DNA of 54,257 nucleotides, from assembly GCA_902810705.1 (NCBI GenBank), contig CADDYU010000008.1:1-54257 (forward strand), in the 5' to 3' direction. The notes beneath the pieces were generated by a model. It was not told the origin of the DNA. It saw nothing but the letters and a program-made list of their open reading frames with translations, and did not search any database. Made by a program: the position numbers and the translations under genes. Below are positions 19,155 to 27,756 of this stretch, piece after piece. How positions within the stretch are numbered: the first letter of the stretch is position 1; each line of letters opens with the position of its first letter. The DNA is from Methylococcaceae bacterium (lineage in GTDB: Bacteria > Pseudomonadota > Gammaproteobacteria > Methylococcales > Methylococcaceae).

Positions 19155-20525
19155 GTGCATATCCATATTTTGGGAATTTGCGGGACCTTCATGGGCGGGT
19201 TGGCCATCATGGCCAAGCAACTGGGTCACCACGTGACCGGCTCCGATCAAAACGTCTATCCACCCATGAGCACGCTGCTTGAAGAGCAGGGCATCACTCT
19301 CAAGTTGGGCTACAGCCCTGCCAATCTCGATCCCACGCCGGATCTGGTGATCATCGGCAACGCGATCTCCCGCGGCAATCCCGAAATCGAAGCGGTTTTG
19401 AACCAGGGTCTCGCCTACACCTCCGGTCCACAATGGCTGTACAACTACGTTCTGAAAGGCGCTTGGGTGCTGGCGGTAGCGGGGACTCACGGCAAAACCA
19501 CCGCCACCAGCATGCTCGCCTGGATTCTGGAAACCGCGGAGCTAAAGCCGGGCTTTCTGATCGGCGGTGTTCCGCTCAATTTCGGCGTATCGGCGCGGAT
19601 CGGCGATGGGCGGTATTTCGTCGTGGAAGCCGATGAATACGATACGGCGTTCTTCGACAAGCGCTCCAAGTTCGTCCACTACCATCCCCGGACGGCGATA
19701 CTCAACAATCTCGAATTCGACCATGCCGACATCTTCCCCGACCTCGCCACCATACAGTGCCAGTTTCATCACTTGGTGCGGAGCATTCCCGGCAACGGCC
19801 TCATCGTTGCCCCGGCGGGGGACAAGCACCTGGATGAGGTACTCCGCATGGGTTGCTGGACGCCGGTTGAATATACCGCGGCCGAGGGGAGCGGCGCCGA
19901 GGCCATGTGGCAATACCAGCTATTGAACCCCGAGGGCAGCCGGTTTCGCGTTTTACACGAGGGCCGAACCTGCGGGGTGGTGACCTGGAATCTAACAGGA
20001 CGGCACAACGTCCAAAACGCGGTTGCGGCGATCGCGGCAGCCCATCATGCCGGCGTGGAGCCCGCGCGGGCCATCATGGCCCTGTGCGAGTTCAGGGGCG
20101 TCAAGCGGCGCCTGGAGATTCGGGCGAAGGTCAATGGCATTACCCTGTACGACGATTTCGCCCACCATCCCACTGCCATCGCGGCGACTCTCGAGGGACT
20201 CCGCGCCCGCGTGAAGACAGCTCGCATCATCGCGGTGCTGGAACCCCGTTCCAACACCATGCGGATGGGTGTGCATGCCGATTTGCTCGGCGATTCCTTT
20301 CGGGCCGCCGACCGCGCTATCATCTATCAGACCCCTGATTTGGCCTGGGACGCCGAATCCGCGACGCGCGGTGCCGCCAACGTCAGCGTCTGCCGCTCGC
20401 TCGAAGCCATCGTGGAAAGGCTCAAGGACGAGTGTCGCGCCGGCGACCATATCGTGTTCATGAGCAACGGCGGTTTCGGGGCCATCCACACAAAAACCGA
20501 GGAAGCCCTCCGCGCCCCGAATTGA
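19155..20525 (+). CDS. mpl: UDP-N-acetylmuramate:L-Ala-gamma-D-Glu-meso-DAP ligase
   Basis: Recycles murein tripeptide by joining it to UDP-MurNAc in the cytoplasm. The 456-residue Mur-ligase has N-terminal HIHILGICGTFMGGLA, P-loop AGTHGKTTATSM (about 112-123), the lysine/Glu segment FVVEADEYDTAFFDKRSKF, LEFDHADIFPD, and the C-terminal GVKRRLE...DDFAHHPTAI. The start is GTG at 19155 with AAGAGGC upstream; the N-terminus so obtained is the family norm. The DFAHHPTAI motif and full length separate Mpl from MurC. Confidence 0.96.
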   Translation: MHIHILGICGTFMGGLAIMAKQLGHHVTGSDQNVYPPMSTLLEEQGITLKLGYSPANLDPTPDLVIIGNAISRGNPEIEAVLNQGLAYTSGPQWLYNYVLKGAWVLAVAGTHGKTTATSMLAWILETAELKPGFLIGGVPLNFGVSARIGDGRYFVVEADEYDTAFFDKRSKFVHYHPRTAILNNLEFDHADIFPDLATIQCQFHHLVRSIPGNGLIVAPAGDKHLDEVLRMGCWTPVEYTAAEGSGAEAMWQYQLLNPEGSRFRVLHEGRTCGVVTWNLTGRHNVQNAVAAIAAAHHAGVEPARAIMALCEFRGVKRRLEIRAKVNGITLYDDFAHHPTAIAATLEGLRARVKTARIIAVLEPRSNTMRMGVHADLLGDSFRAADRAIIYQTPDLAWDAESATRGAANVSVCRSLEAIVERLKDECRAGDHIVFMSNGGFGAIHTKTEEALRAPN

Positions 20526-20557
20526 ATCACCAACGACCATTCCATGCGGTATCTTCA

Positions 20558-22441
20558 ATGACGCAGCCCATATCGGTCATCATCGTCAATTTCAATGGCG
20601 GGCCACTGCTTTCCGAATGCGTTCGGTCGGTATTAGCGTCTTCGATAAACGTCGAAGTTATAGTCTCGGACAACCGATCCATGGACGGCAGTATTCTCGA
20701 GCTGCGCCGCAGCTTCGAGGGCGAAAGCCGCCTGAAGATCATTGAAAATCCCGATAATCTCGGATTCGCCAAGGCCAATAATATCGCCCTGGACCAAGCC
20801 CGAGGCGATTTCATCCTGTTTCTGAACCCGGATTGCATTATCCAGCCCGAAACCATCCAAGAGATGCTCCGGGTGATGGAAAGCCACCCTCAAGCCGCAA
20901 TGGCCGGATGCCTCATCCGAAATCCGGACGGCAGCGAACAACCAGGCTGCCGGCGCAGCATTCCCACGCCGTGGCGGACATTCATCCGGCTCACCCGCTT
21001 GAGCAAATTCGCCAAATACCATCCTCGCTTCGAAAGCTATGTACAGACCGGGCTGCCCATGCCGAATGCCCCTTTGGCGGTCGAAGCCATCTCGGGCGCC
21101 TTCATGTTCGTTCGCCGCAAGGCGATCGACGCCGTCGGCCGCATGGACGAAGGCTATTTCATGCATTGCGAGGATCTTGATTGGTGCATGCGATTCAGAC
21201 AGGCCCAGCTCGACATCCTGTTTGTCCCGAGTGTCGAAATCGTGCATGTCGGCGGGGTTTGTAGCGCATCGCGGCCGATTTGCGTGGAGTATTACAAGCA
21301 CAAGGGAATGATCCGCTTTTATCGGAAGTTCTTCCGTTATCAATACTCAGCGGTACTCATGTGGCTGGTCATGGCGGCCGTCGGAATACGCTTTCTCCTG
21401 ATAGTTCCCGGTTATCTGCTTTTCTCGGCAAATCCCGCCGCCAAATGGAGAAAATTGGACGTTAGCCGACCCATGCTCGCCCGCTTTGGTCTGTTATCGC
21501 GTAACTTTATCCAGCGACGCAATAATCGACGGGTAATCGTCACGGGCGCCACCAGTTTGATTGGAGATTATCTATTATCCGAACTCTTGGAGTTGGGATT
21601 TGAAGTTCATGCGATTAGCCGAAATCCACCCAGTATTCCGCCGATATCCGGCCTACACTGGCACAAAGCCAATATCGCCTCGGATGCCATCTCGAGTTTC
21701 GGCGCGGATACCCTCATTCATTTGGCGCCCTTATCGACTCTTCCACCACTGCTCGAAAAAATGGCTGGCCGCGATTTAAAACGGATCATCGCCTTCAGTT
21801 CGACGAGCCTTTTCACGAAATTCCAATCAGGATACGAGAAAGAACGGTTGATGGCCCACGGCCTCAAAAACGCCGAAGACAAGCTAGCTGATTTATGTGA
21901 GCGCCACGCCATTCATTGGACGGTATTTCGTCCTACCCTGGTTTATCACTTAGGGCGAGACAAGAACGTCACAACCATTGCCCGGTTCATTCGACGTTTT
22001 GGATTTTTTCCGCTGGTTGGCGATGGCAAGGGTTTACGCCAACCGGTTCATGCCGAAGACCTCGCGAAAGCCTGCATTAATGCGATCGATAATCCGTCAA
22101 CCTTTGGGCAAGCTTATAATCTTAGCGGCGGGGAAATGCTCACCTATCGAGAAATGGTCACGCGAATCGCCACTAGGATGGGATATAAAAGCCGGATCGT
22201 TAACATACCCCTGCCCGCTCTCCGGTTTTTCCTATTGGGATTATCCTACATTCCCCGTTATCGCCATCTAACCCCGGAAATGGCAAACCGGATCAATCGC
22301 GACATGTGCTTCGACCATTTGGCCGCGTTCAGGGATTTGGATTTTTCACCGCGAAGATTTCTCGAGGACGACGTAAACCTCGGCACAATGCCGAGACCGT
22401 CCATTACCGTAATCTCAGACGAAGCGGTAATGAACCAATAA
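20558..22441 (+). CDS. GT2 glycosyltransferase fused to an NAD-dependent epimerase-like domain
   Basis: A two-domain protein of 627 residues. Residues 1-260 are a family 2 glycosyltransferase of the rhamnosyltransferase type (SVIIVNFNGG at 6-15, NPD at 90-92, ISGAFMFVRR, EDLDW at 205-209). A hydrophobic segment follows at about 266-290. From residue 325 there is an extended-SDR Rossmann domain: VIVTGATSLIG, then FRPTLVY, RRFGFFPLVGDGKGLRQPVH, and YNLSGGEMLTYREM. The usual YxxxK catalytic pair is not evident (a YEKER stretch stands in its place), so the second domain may bind nucleotide-sugar without being a classical epimerase. It starts 32 bases after mpl and is the only plus-strand gene of the glycan locus. 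Confidence 0.85.
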   Translation: MTQPISVIIVNFNGGPLLSECVRSVLASSINVEVIVSDNRSMDGSILELRRSFEGESRLKIIENPDNLGFAKANNIALDQARGDFILFLNPDCIIQPETIQEMLRVMESHPQAAMAGCLIRNPDGSEQPGCRRSIPTPWRTFIRLTRLSKFAKYHPRFESYVQTGLPMPNAPLAVEAISGAFMFVRRKAIDAVGRMDEGYFMHCEDLDWCMRFRQAQLDILFVPSVEIVHVGGVCSASRPICVEYYKHKGMIRFYRKFFRYQYSAVLMWLVMAAVGIRFLLIVPGYLLFSANPAAKWRKLDVSRPMLARFGLLSRNFIQRRNNRRVIVTGATSLIGDYLLSELLELGFEVHAISRNPPSIPPISGLHWHKANIASDAISSFGADTLIHLAPLSTLPPLLEKMAGRDLKRIIAFSSTSLFTKFQSGYEKERLMAHGLKNAEDKLADLCERHAIHWTVFRPTLVYHLGRDKNVTTIARFIRRFGFFPLVGDGKGLRQPVHAEDLAKACINAIDNPSTFGQAYNLSGGEMLTYREMVTRIATRMGYKSRIVNIPLPALRFFLLGLSYIPRYRHLTPEMANRINRDMCFDHLAAFRDLDFSPRRFLEDDVNLGTMPRPSITVISDEAVMNQ

Positions 22442-22459
22442 TGTCGATAGGAATTAAGG

Positions 22460-23530
22460 TTATGCCCTCGCGCACCTAACGTCCGAGCTTCTCGTATACA
22501 AGGCCTTGACCGACCAAGTCAAGGTCTTTGCACATTGCCAACTGGTAATGCGCCGGGAGGCTTGAACCTCTTGTCTTTCCCGCCATATATCGCCAAGCCT
22601 CCGAAATCCAGCCATCAAGCCTTCCCACTGCGGCTTAAAGCCCGGGGTTTTTCGAAAGTGAAACAAGAGATAAAAAGTGGCCGCAAGATGCAACGGCAGA
22701 AGGAGAATCAACAAGGGGCCCGGCATATTTTTCACGAAGGTCCACAATCGATTCCGGCTCCCATGATATAGGCTAAACGCGCTGTGGATGCCAGTGATGG
22801 CTGAACCCTGATGATGGACCACGGCTTTCGGCACCTGGATACAGCGCTCGCCCCGCAGGCGGAGTCTAAAGGCAAGATCAATGTCCTCACAATAACAAAA
22901 GAATGATTCGTCGAACCCGCCTACCTCCCTCAAGGCTTCGGCCGAATACATGGCCGCCGCTGCACAGGGGCCAAAGACCTCGCCCTCGGGCGGCAGCGTT
23001 GCCGTCCGCTGTCGATAGCCGCCTCGCCAGGGAATGCCAAAGGCGTGATAGCAGTCGCCAGCCCCATCGAGTAGCTCGGGGTTTTCCGAATTTATCTGGG
23101 TGGACCCGAAAAACCGTACGTCCGGATAACGCCCGACGGCCTCAATCAGCCTCTCCAGCCATTCGGGCTCAGGAAATGCGTCGGGATTGAGCGTGGCTAT
23201 CCACGCGCCCCGCGACAAGACAATTCCTCGGTTATTGGCCGCCGCGAAGCCAAGATTTGCATCCAGCCGGATAATCCGTATCTCGGGATGTCGAGTCGCC
23301 GCCCGTAAAAGCGAGTCGTCCGAAGATCCGTTGTCAACGATGATGCCTTCCCAGTCCGAAAACGTCTGTCGTTTCAGATGGTCCAGGCACTTGGTCAACA
23401 TCCCTCCCGAGTTATAGTTCACAATGATAACCGAGACCAAAGGCCGATGGCTCAATTGAGCTTCCGGCAGACGTTTGGAAGGCAGGCTTGATTTGGGCGG
23501 AGCAGATACAAAACCCTTATCGTCGCTCAT
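22460..23530 (-). CDS. GT2 family glycosyltransferase
   Basis: A 356-residue glycosyltransferase with the GT-A fold: SVIIVNYNSGG near residue 33, IIVDNGSSDDS, NLGFAAANNRG, NPDAFPEPEWL as nucleotide-sugar/metal site, and CEDIDLAFRLRLRGERC. It belongs to the rhamnosyltransferase/WbbL-like group. A membrane-associated hydrophobic stretch lies near residues 268-290. Last gene of the minus-strand series; its stop is 18 bases from the convergent GT2-epimerase gene. Donor and acceptor sugars cannot be told from sequence. Confidence 0.9.
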   Translation of the reverse strand: MSDDKGFVSAPPKSSLPSKRLPEAQLSHRPLVSVIIVNYNSGGMLTKCLDHLKRQTFSDWEGIIVDNGSSDDSLLRAATRHPEIRIIRLDANLGFAAANNRGIVLSRGAWIATLNPDAFPEPEWLERLIEAVGRYPDVRFFGSTQINSENPELLDGAGDCYHAFGIPWRGGYRQRTATLPPEGEVFGPCAAAAMYSAEALREVGGFDESFFCYCEDIDLAFRLRLRGERCIQVPKAVVHHQGSAITGIHSAFSLYHGSRNRLWTFVKNMPGPLLILLLPLHLAATFYLLFHFRKTPGFKPQWEGLMAGFRRLGDIWRERQEVQASRRITSWQCAKTLTWSVKALYTRSSDVRCARA

Positions 23531-23587
23531 TGGGAGTCGTTGTTATAAGTGATACGAGACATCGCGGATTTGACAAGTGGTCCTGAC

Positions 23588-25873
23588 TTAAACCCCGCCG
23601 ATTTTTACCGGCAGATTGAATTGACTACATCGCTCAAGCTTGCCTTTGTAGGCTCTAGCCAGACCGAGCAGATATTCGCCATTCAGGGCGGAGATATCGA
23701 CAGTGGTGGAATAACCCGTATCGCCTAGGGCGGGTTGCTGGAAAGCCCGGTTCACATCGGGCCGCGAACCGCGCCGAGTTTTTATATAGCGGATCGCTCC
23801 GCCAGGGTTTTTCAGCGTGACAAAAATATCGTCCGGTACAATGCCTTTTTTTGCCGAAACGGCAAGCCATCCGCCGACAGAGAGAACGCCGGACGCCTGG
23901 GTTTGTTGCGGAGCGGGCGATATTCCATTCACCATATCGATCGATCCATCGCAACTCACGGGAGGCATCTCGATATAACCCTCTCCCGGCACACCCTGGA
24001 AAATACAGGATCGGCTAGATCGCCGGGCGAGACTTAGCAAGCTCTCCGACATGGAATCCATCATACACTGCTGGCTAGATCTAAAATTGGCAAGCAGCCT
24101 CTCGGTAAGTCCATCCCACCGGCCGGCGCTGCGGGGCAGCCCCACTGCGACCCAATAGCTCGGGCTTGCGTCAGTGACATGAATGGCAAAGGGGCCACTA
24201 TCAAGTTTTGCGAAAGCCATACTCCAAACTTCCTTGGGGTTTTCACTGATCGGCAAGGCAATTCTTCGCCCATTCTGTTCAACCTCGATCCTCATGCCTC
24301 CGCTTAAAGGATATCCAGCGATGGGGATTGCCACGAACCCGGTTTTTCCTCCCGAGGCAAATTCCATTTTAAGAGTTCCCGTGGCTGAATTTCCCGATGA
24401 ATTATAACTGCCATAATTAACCCCTGGATACTTAACCGTTGTGGGATAGAATCCGTCCAGGACGAAGGCGTCATTAGGCTCGCTTTTCCTCGGCAAGAGT
24501 TCCAGAGGAATACGAATATTCACAGGCAATATGTCACGAATGGTCGAGGATTCTAGAATCAGGGCCAAGCGCTTGGGATCTGGATAAGGTATATGCAAAG
24601 GCGGCTTGTCAGTCAGATGGCTGAGATTACCGGTAAGGATGTAATTTCTGGTATTGACCTCCTCAGCAAAGCTAGCGGACCGTTTATGAATGAGATATTG
24701 ATTTAAACCCTTATTTAAAGGAAACAACACCCACACCGCCCAAACGGCCATGCCTATATTCGCCCAACCGCGTTGCCGATTGATATGATCCTGAACGATC
24801 GAAATCAAACAAGCGAAATTCACCAGAATAGCGATGGCGAAAGTATCCAGATAACGTGAAGAAAGGCTGCCGGCGGCTCGGCCATAGGCAATGATCGCGG
24901 CTTGTCCAAGCGCCCATACGACAAGCGCCATCAGAAACCACCTGCGGTCATGGGCTGGAGGACGTTTCCAAAGAAGGCCCACAAAAACCAAACTTGGCAA
25001 ATTACGGAGAATCGCGAATAGAAAACTGGATGAAAGTGGCCAGGCTAAAATAGCTTTCAGAGCATCGAGAAATTGAGAGAAAGAGCGGGCCTTTAGATAG
25101 GCGTGTCCGGCAATGGTCGGCGTCAAGGCGGCTCCAACAACGAACAATCCCGCAAGGATCGCGATCGCCGCCAGCTGCAGCTTAGTTTTTCGCAGCCCCA
25201 ATACATAAAACGTGAAACCCATCAGTACAGCCGCGGCAAAGGCCAAAACCCCCGAGGCGAGGGAAAGAAAGGCGAGCATTCCACAAGCCACACCGCCCCA
25301 CCAACGAGCCGAAAATGGGTTTTCGGTTACGGTAAGCCACAACAAGGCCATGCTGAATAGCACAGCGAAGTAGTACGCCGACCCGAGATCTCCCTCCAAG
25401 GTGTTCTCCCAGGCATACGGTACGCCGAACAGAATAAGCGCGAATATCAGCAAAGCGGGTGAGTAACCACTTCCAACCACGCGAGTCAGCAAGGCGATCG
25501 CGAACAGGATCACAGCAATATGTAACCCGGCATCGATCACCATCTGGAACAGAGGGCTCCAGATACCATTAATCCTCAATTCCGCGAGCGCGAGTAAACG
25601 TTGGGTGAATACGCGATGCTCATTATGAGGAACGAATAAATCAGTCCACCTTAGTGTGCCTTCAAGAAAAGGCTTATACAATTTCGCTGCATCGGCATCC
25701 CATTGATCTAACCAAGGTGTCGCATTCCCGTAAGAGGAAATCAGCCATAACTTCATTCCGAACAGCAGGATTACGAACAGGCTGTACTGTAAAAAGGTAA
25801 TCCAAGGGTTATTTACAGCTGGCACAGGTGATTGATAAAAACTCATGGATTCTTCTATTCGAACTCTATCCAT
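23588..25873 (-). CDS. large GT-C-like integral membrane protein
   Basis: A 761-residue protein with about ten to twelve membrane segments in residues 25-400, then a soluble, probably periplasmic, C-terminal half. The first extracytoplasmic loop holds LDQWDADAAKLY and FVPHNEHRVF, a conserved acidic/His-rich loop like that of GT-C lipid-linked sugar transferases. I assign it to this fold by architecture only. The C-terminal part shows beta-rich segments (GVNYGSYNSSGN, GYIEMPP). It lies 58 bases downstream of the HAD-type gene and is probably in the same operon. Composition is AT-richer than the window's core genes. An alternative start nine codons later is possible. Confidence 0.65.
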   Translation of the reverse strand: MDRVRIEESMSFYQSPVPAVNNPWITFLQYSLFVILLFGMKLWLISSYGNATPWLDQWDADAAKLYKPFLEGTLRWTDLFVPHNEHRVFTQRLLALAELRINGIWSPLFQMVIDAGLHIAVILFAIALLTRVVGSGYSPALLIFALILFGVPYAWENTLEGDLGSAYYFAVLFSMALLWLTVTENPFSARWWGGVACGMLAFLSLASGVLAFAAAVLMGFTFYVLGLRKTKLQLAAIAILAGLFVVGAALTPTIAGHAYLKARSFSQFLDALKAILAWPLSSSFLFAILRNLPSLVFVGLLWKRPPAHDRRWFLMALVVWALGQAAIIAYGRAAGSLSSRYLDTFAIAILVNFACLISIVQDHINRQRGWANIGMAVWAVWVLFPLNKGLNQYLIHKRSASFAEEVNTRNYILTGNLSHLTDKPPLHIPYPDPKRLALILESSTIRDILPVNIRIPLELLPRKSEPNDAFVLDGFYPTTVKYPGVNYGSYNSSGNSATGTLKMEFASGGKTGFVAIPIAGYPLSGGMRIEVEQNGRRIALPISENPKEVWSMAFAKLDSGPFAIHVTDASPSYWVAVGLPRSAGRWDGLTERLLANFRSSQQCMMDSMSESLLSLARRSSRSCIFQGVPGEGYIEMPPVSCDGSIDMVNGISPAPQQTQASGVLSVGGWLAVSAKKGIVPDDIFVTLKNPGGAIRYIKTRRGSRPDVNRAFQQPALGDTGYSTTVDISALNGEYLLGLARAYKGKLERCSQFNLPVKIGGV

Positions 25874-25931
25874 TTAAATGCTGCTATTAGCATCCAGCAG
25901 ATTGAAAATAGTCAATGAAGCAATAAAATGC

Positions 25932-27707
25932 TTATTTCCTGTATTCTGCCAACCTCATATCCCGATTGCGGCTGCTGGCCCATGCGTCAAAGTTCTTCAC
26001 CTGCGCCAATGACGGCACCGCGTGCCAATCCCCCGATGTAACAAACTCAATCAAAGGCCAGGCGATTTCGAGAGGCGTCGCTTTCAGGCCGACCGTGGAG
26101 CGCAAATCATAATAATGCCGGGCAAAGGCCACGGCTCCTTGGCAAAGGTCATTCACGAACTCCGGCAACTCACCAATATCATTGCGCCCCTTGTCCTCAA
26201 CGGGCTTGATATCTTCGGAATGGGTATCGAAACCGATGATCGAGTGATGAGGCGCGGAGAAGAACATCTCCACCGCGACCCGGTTATCGTATACTTTCTT
26301 CGCCATCCTTTCGGATAAGGATTCCGGCGACAGCATCGCCCACATCCGATGGTTTTGCCGCCGCGCCATTAAGTCAGGGCTTTGGTTCAAGCAAAAGTAA
26401 TAGCCGTAAACCTCGATATTATAAAAATCACTTACGGCCAACTCGAAGGCTTCCTGAGTCGTTCCGCGCCAACCGACATCGATGAGCGCTACCCGGGAAC
26501 CCTCATGAATATCGAGCTTGTGGAGATAATTAAACAGGCCCCGACGGTTTCTTCTGCAAACCTTGAGTATTTCCCAGCGATAAGCATAAAGAAAATCTTC
26601 TATCAGTTCCGTTTGCCTCGTATTTATAACGACGTCTTGCCCCAATCCCAAGTCGTCCATTACCGCGCAGGCCGGTGGCGTCACACCGATCCGTTCAAGA
26701 AGCTCGAAAGGCGAGAGCCCGTCGGCGCCGGATACCAGGAACGGCAGAAAATCGCAGAAATTCCGCTCATTCATGGCGGCCAGCGTAAAGGCGATCCGCG
26801 AGCCAAAGAAATAGGCAAATCGGGGCAGCCCTGGAATCGTTACCGTTTGAGCGATCTCGTTAAGCACATACCCGTCCCGCGACAAGAACAGCACCCTATC
26901 GATGCTGTCTTGCCGGCACCGCTCGGCGATCCACTCCAGAAAACCAACGGCGGCTGGACCGCCATAGAGAAACCCCAGTTCCTCGCCGGAGTTCGGGGCA
27001 ATCCGGGCGGCGTGGGTTCGGAGCATCCCGAGCGCCACAGACGTGGCCGGATTGCGGTGCCTCTTGACGGAAGGGACGCGTGAATGAGTGTAATGAAAGG
27101 CCGAAAGACCTCTTTGCTTGGCCATGAAGACGTCGGAATGCTTGTTGTCGCCCACATGGAGTATCGCTTCCGGAGCGAGCCCCAGCTCCGCCACCAGGAT
27201 GTCGAACAGACGGCCCTTGTCCCTTTTGGTATCGTCCCGATCGGAGGAAATGAATAACGGCACATTGGCCAGATCGTGCTGCCGCAAGGCTTCGGAAAAA
27301 AAGCTTCCGGGGAGATACATGTCCGACGTAATGACCACGGGTTTCCCTGATTGAACCGTCTCCAGAAAGAAGTCGATAAGTTCGGGATTCGGGCGCACGA
27401 GCGATAATTCCAGCTCATACTCCGCGCGCATCAGCGCCTTTCTCCGAGAGGACAGGGGTCCGTTAAAGCAGGCGTAGATGTCCTTCAGCCGTATCTCGCG
27501 CCGGCCGGCTCTATGCATCCTGGAAAAAGCTTCCGCTTGGGCGGTTTGCCGAAGAAGGCGAAAGCCTTCGATATCGAACTGGCGGCCCAGGATATCGAAC
27601 GCATCCTCCGGATCGCACAAGGGCCGCAGAAACAAGGTATCGAAGAAATCGAAGGAGATGGCCGAGGCGGATTCAAATCTTTCTCTCAGCTCTGACAAGG
27701 TTTCCAT
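25932..27707 (-). CDS. HAD-superfamily protein of the COG5610 type
   Basis: A 591-residue protein. The N-terminal ~230 residues form a HAD-type hydrolase domain: nucleophile motif SFDFFDTLFLRP (about 16-27), VVITSDMYLPG (motif II region), and ILHVGDNKHSDVFMAKQRG (motif IV). This variant (D-x-x-D-T) matches the COG5610 group often found next to bacterial glycosyltransferases. The remaining ~350 residues are a second domain without a name that I can assign, containing FLSRDGYVL and ALIDVGWRGTTQEAF, a pattern conserved in such proteins. Start 27707 is used because the longer frame overlaps the upstream gene. A role in modifying or releasing a glycan or its precursor is inferred from context only. 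Confidence 0.8.
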   Translation of the reverse strand: METLSELRERFESASAISFDFFDTLFLRPLCDPEDAFDILGRQFDIEGFRLLRQTAQAEAFSRMHRAGRREIRLKDIYACFNGPLSSRRKALMRAEYELELSLVRPNPELIDFFLETVQSGKPVVITSDMYLPGSFFSEALRQHDLANVPLFISSDRDDTKRDKGRLFDILVAELGLAPEAILHVGDNKHSDVFMAKQRGLSAFHYTHSRVPSVKRHRNPATSVALGMLRTHAARIAPNSGEELGFLYGGPAAVGFLEWIAERCRQDSIDRVLFLSRDGYVLNEIAQTVTIPGLPRFAYFFGSRIAFTLAAMNERNFCDFLPFLVSGADGLSPFELLERIGVTPPACAVMDDLGLGQDVVINTRQTELIEDFLYAYRWEILKVCRRNRRGLFNYLHKLDIHEGSRVALIDVGWRGTTQEAFELAVSDFYNIEVYGYYFCLNQSPDLMARRQNHRMWAMLSPESLSERMAKKVYDNRVAVEMFFSAPHHSIIGFDTHSEDIKPVEDKGRNDIGELPEFVNDLCQGAVAFARHYYDLRSTVGLKATPLEIAWPLIEFVTSGDWHAVPSLAQVKNFDAWASSRNRDMRLAEYRK

Positions 27708-27756
27708 AAGTGCTACTGGTACTTGACCCCTTTGCGATGAAGCGAGCGGTGCCCGG

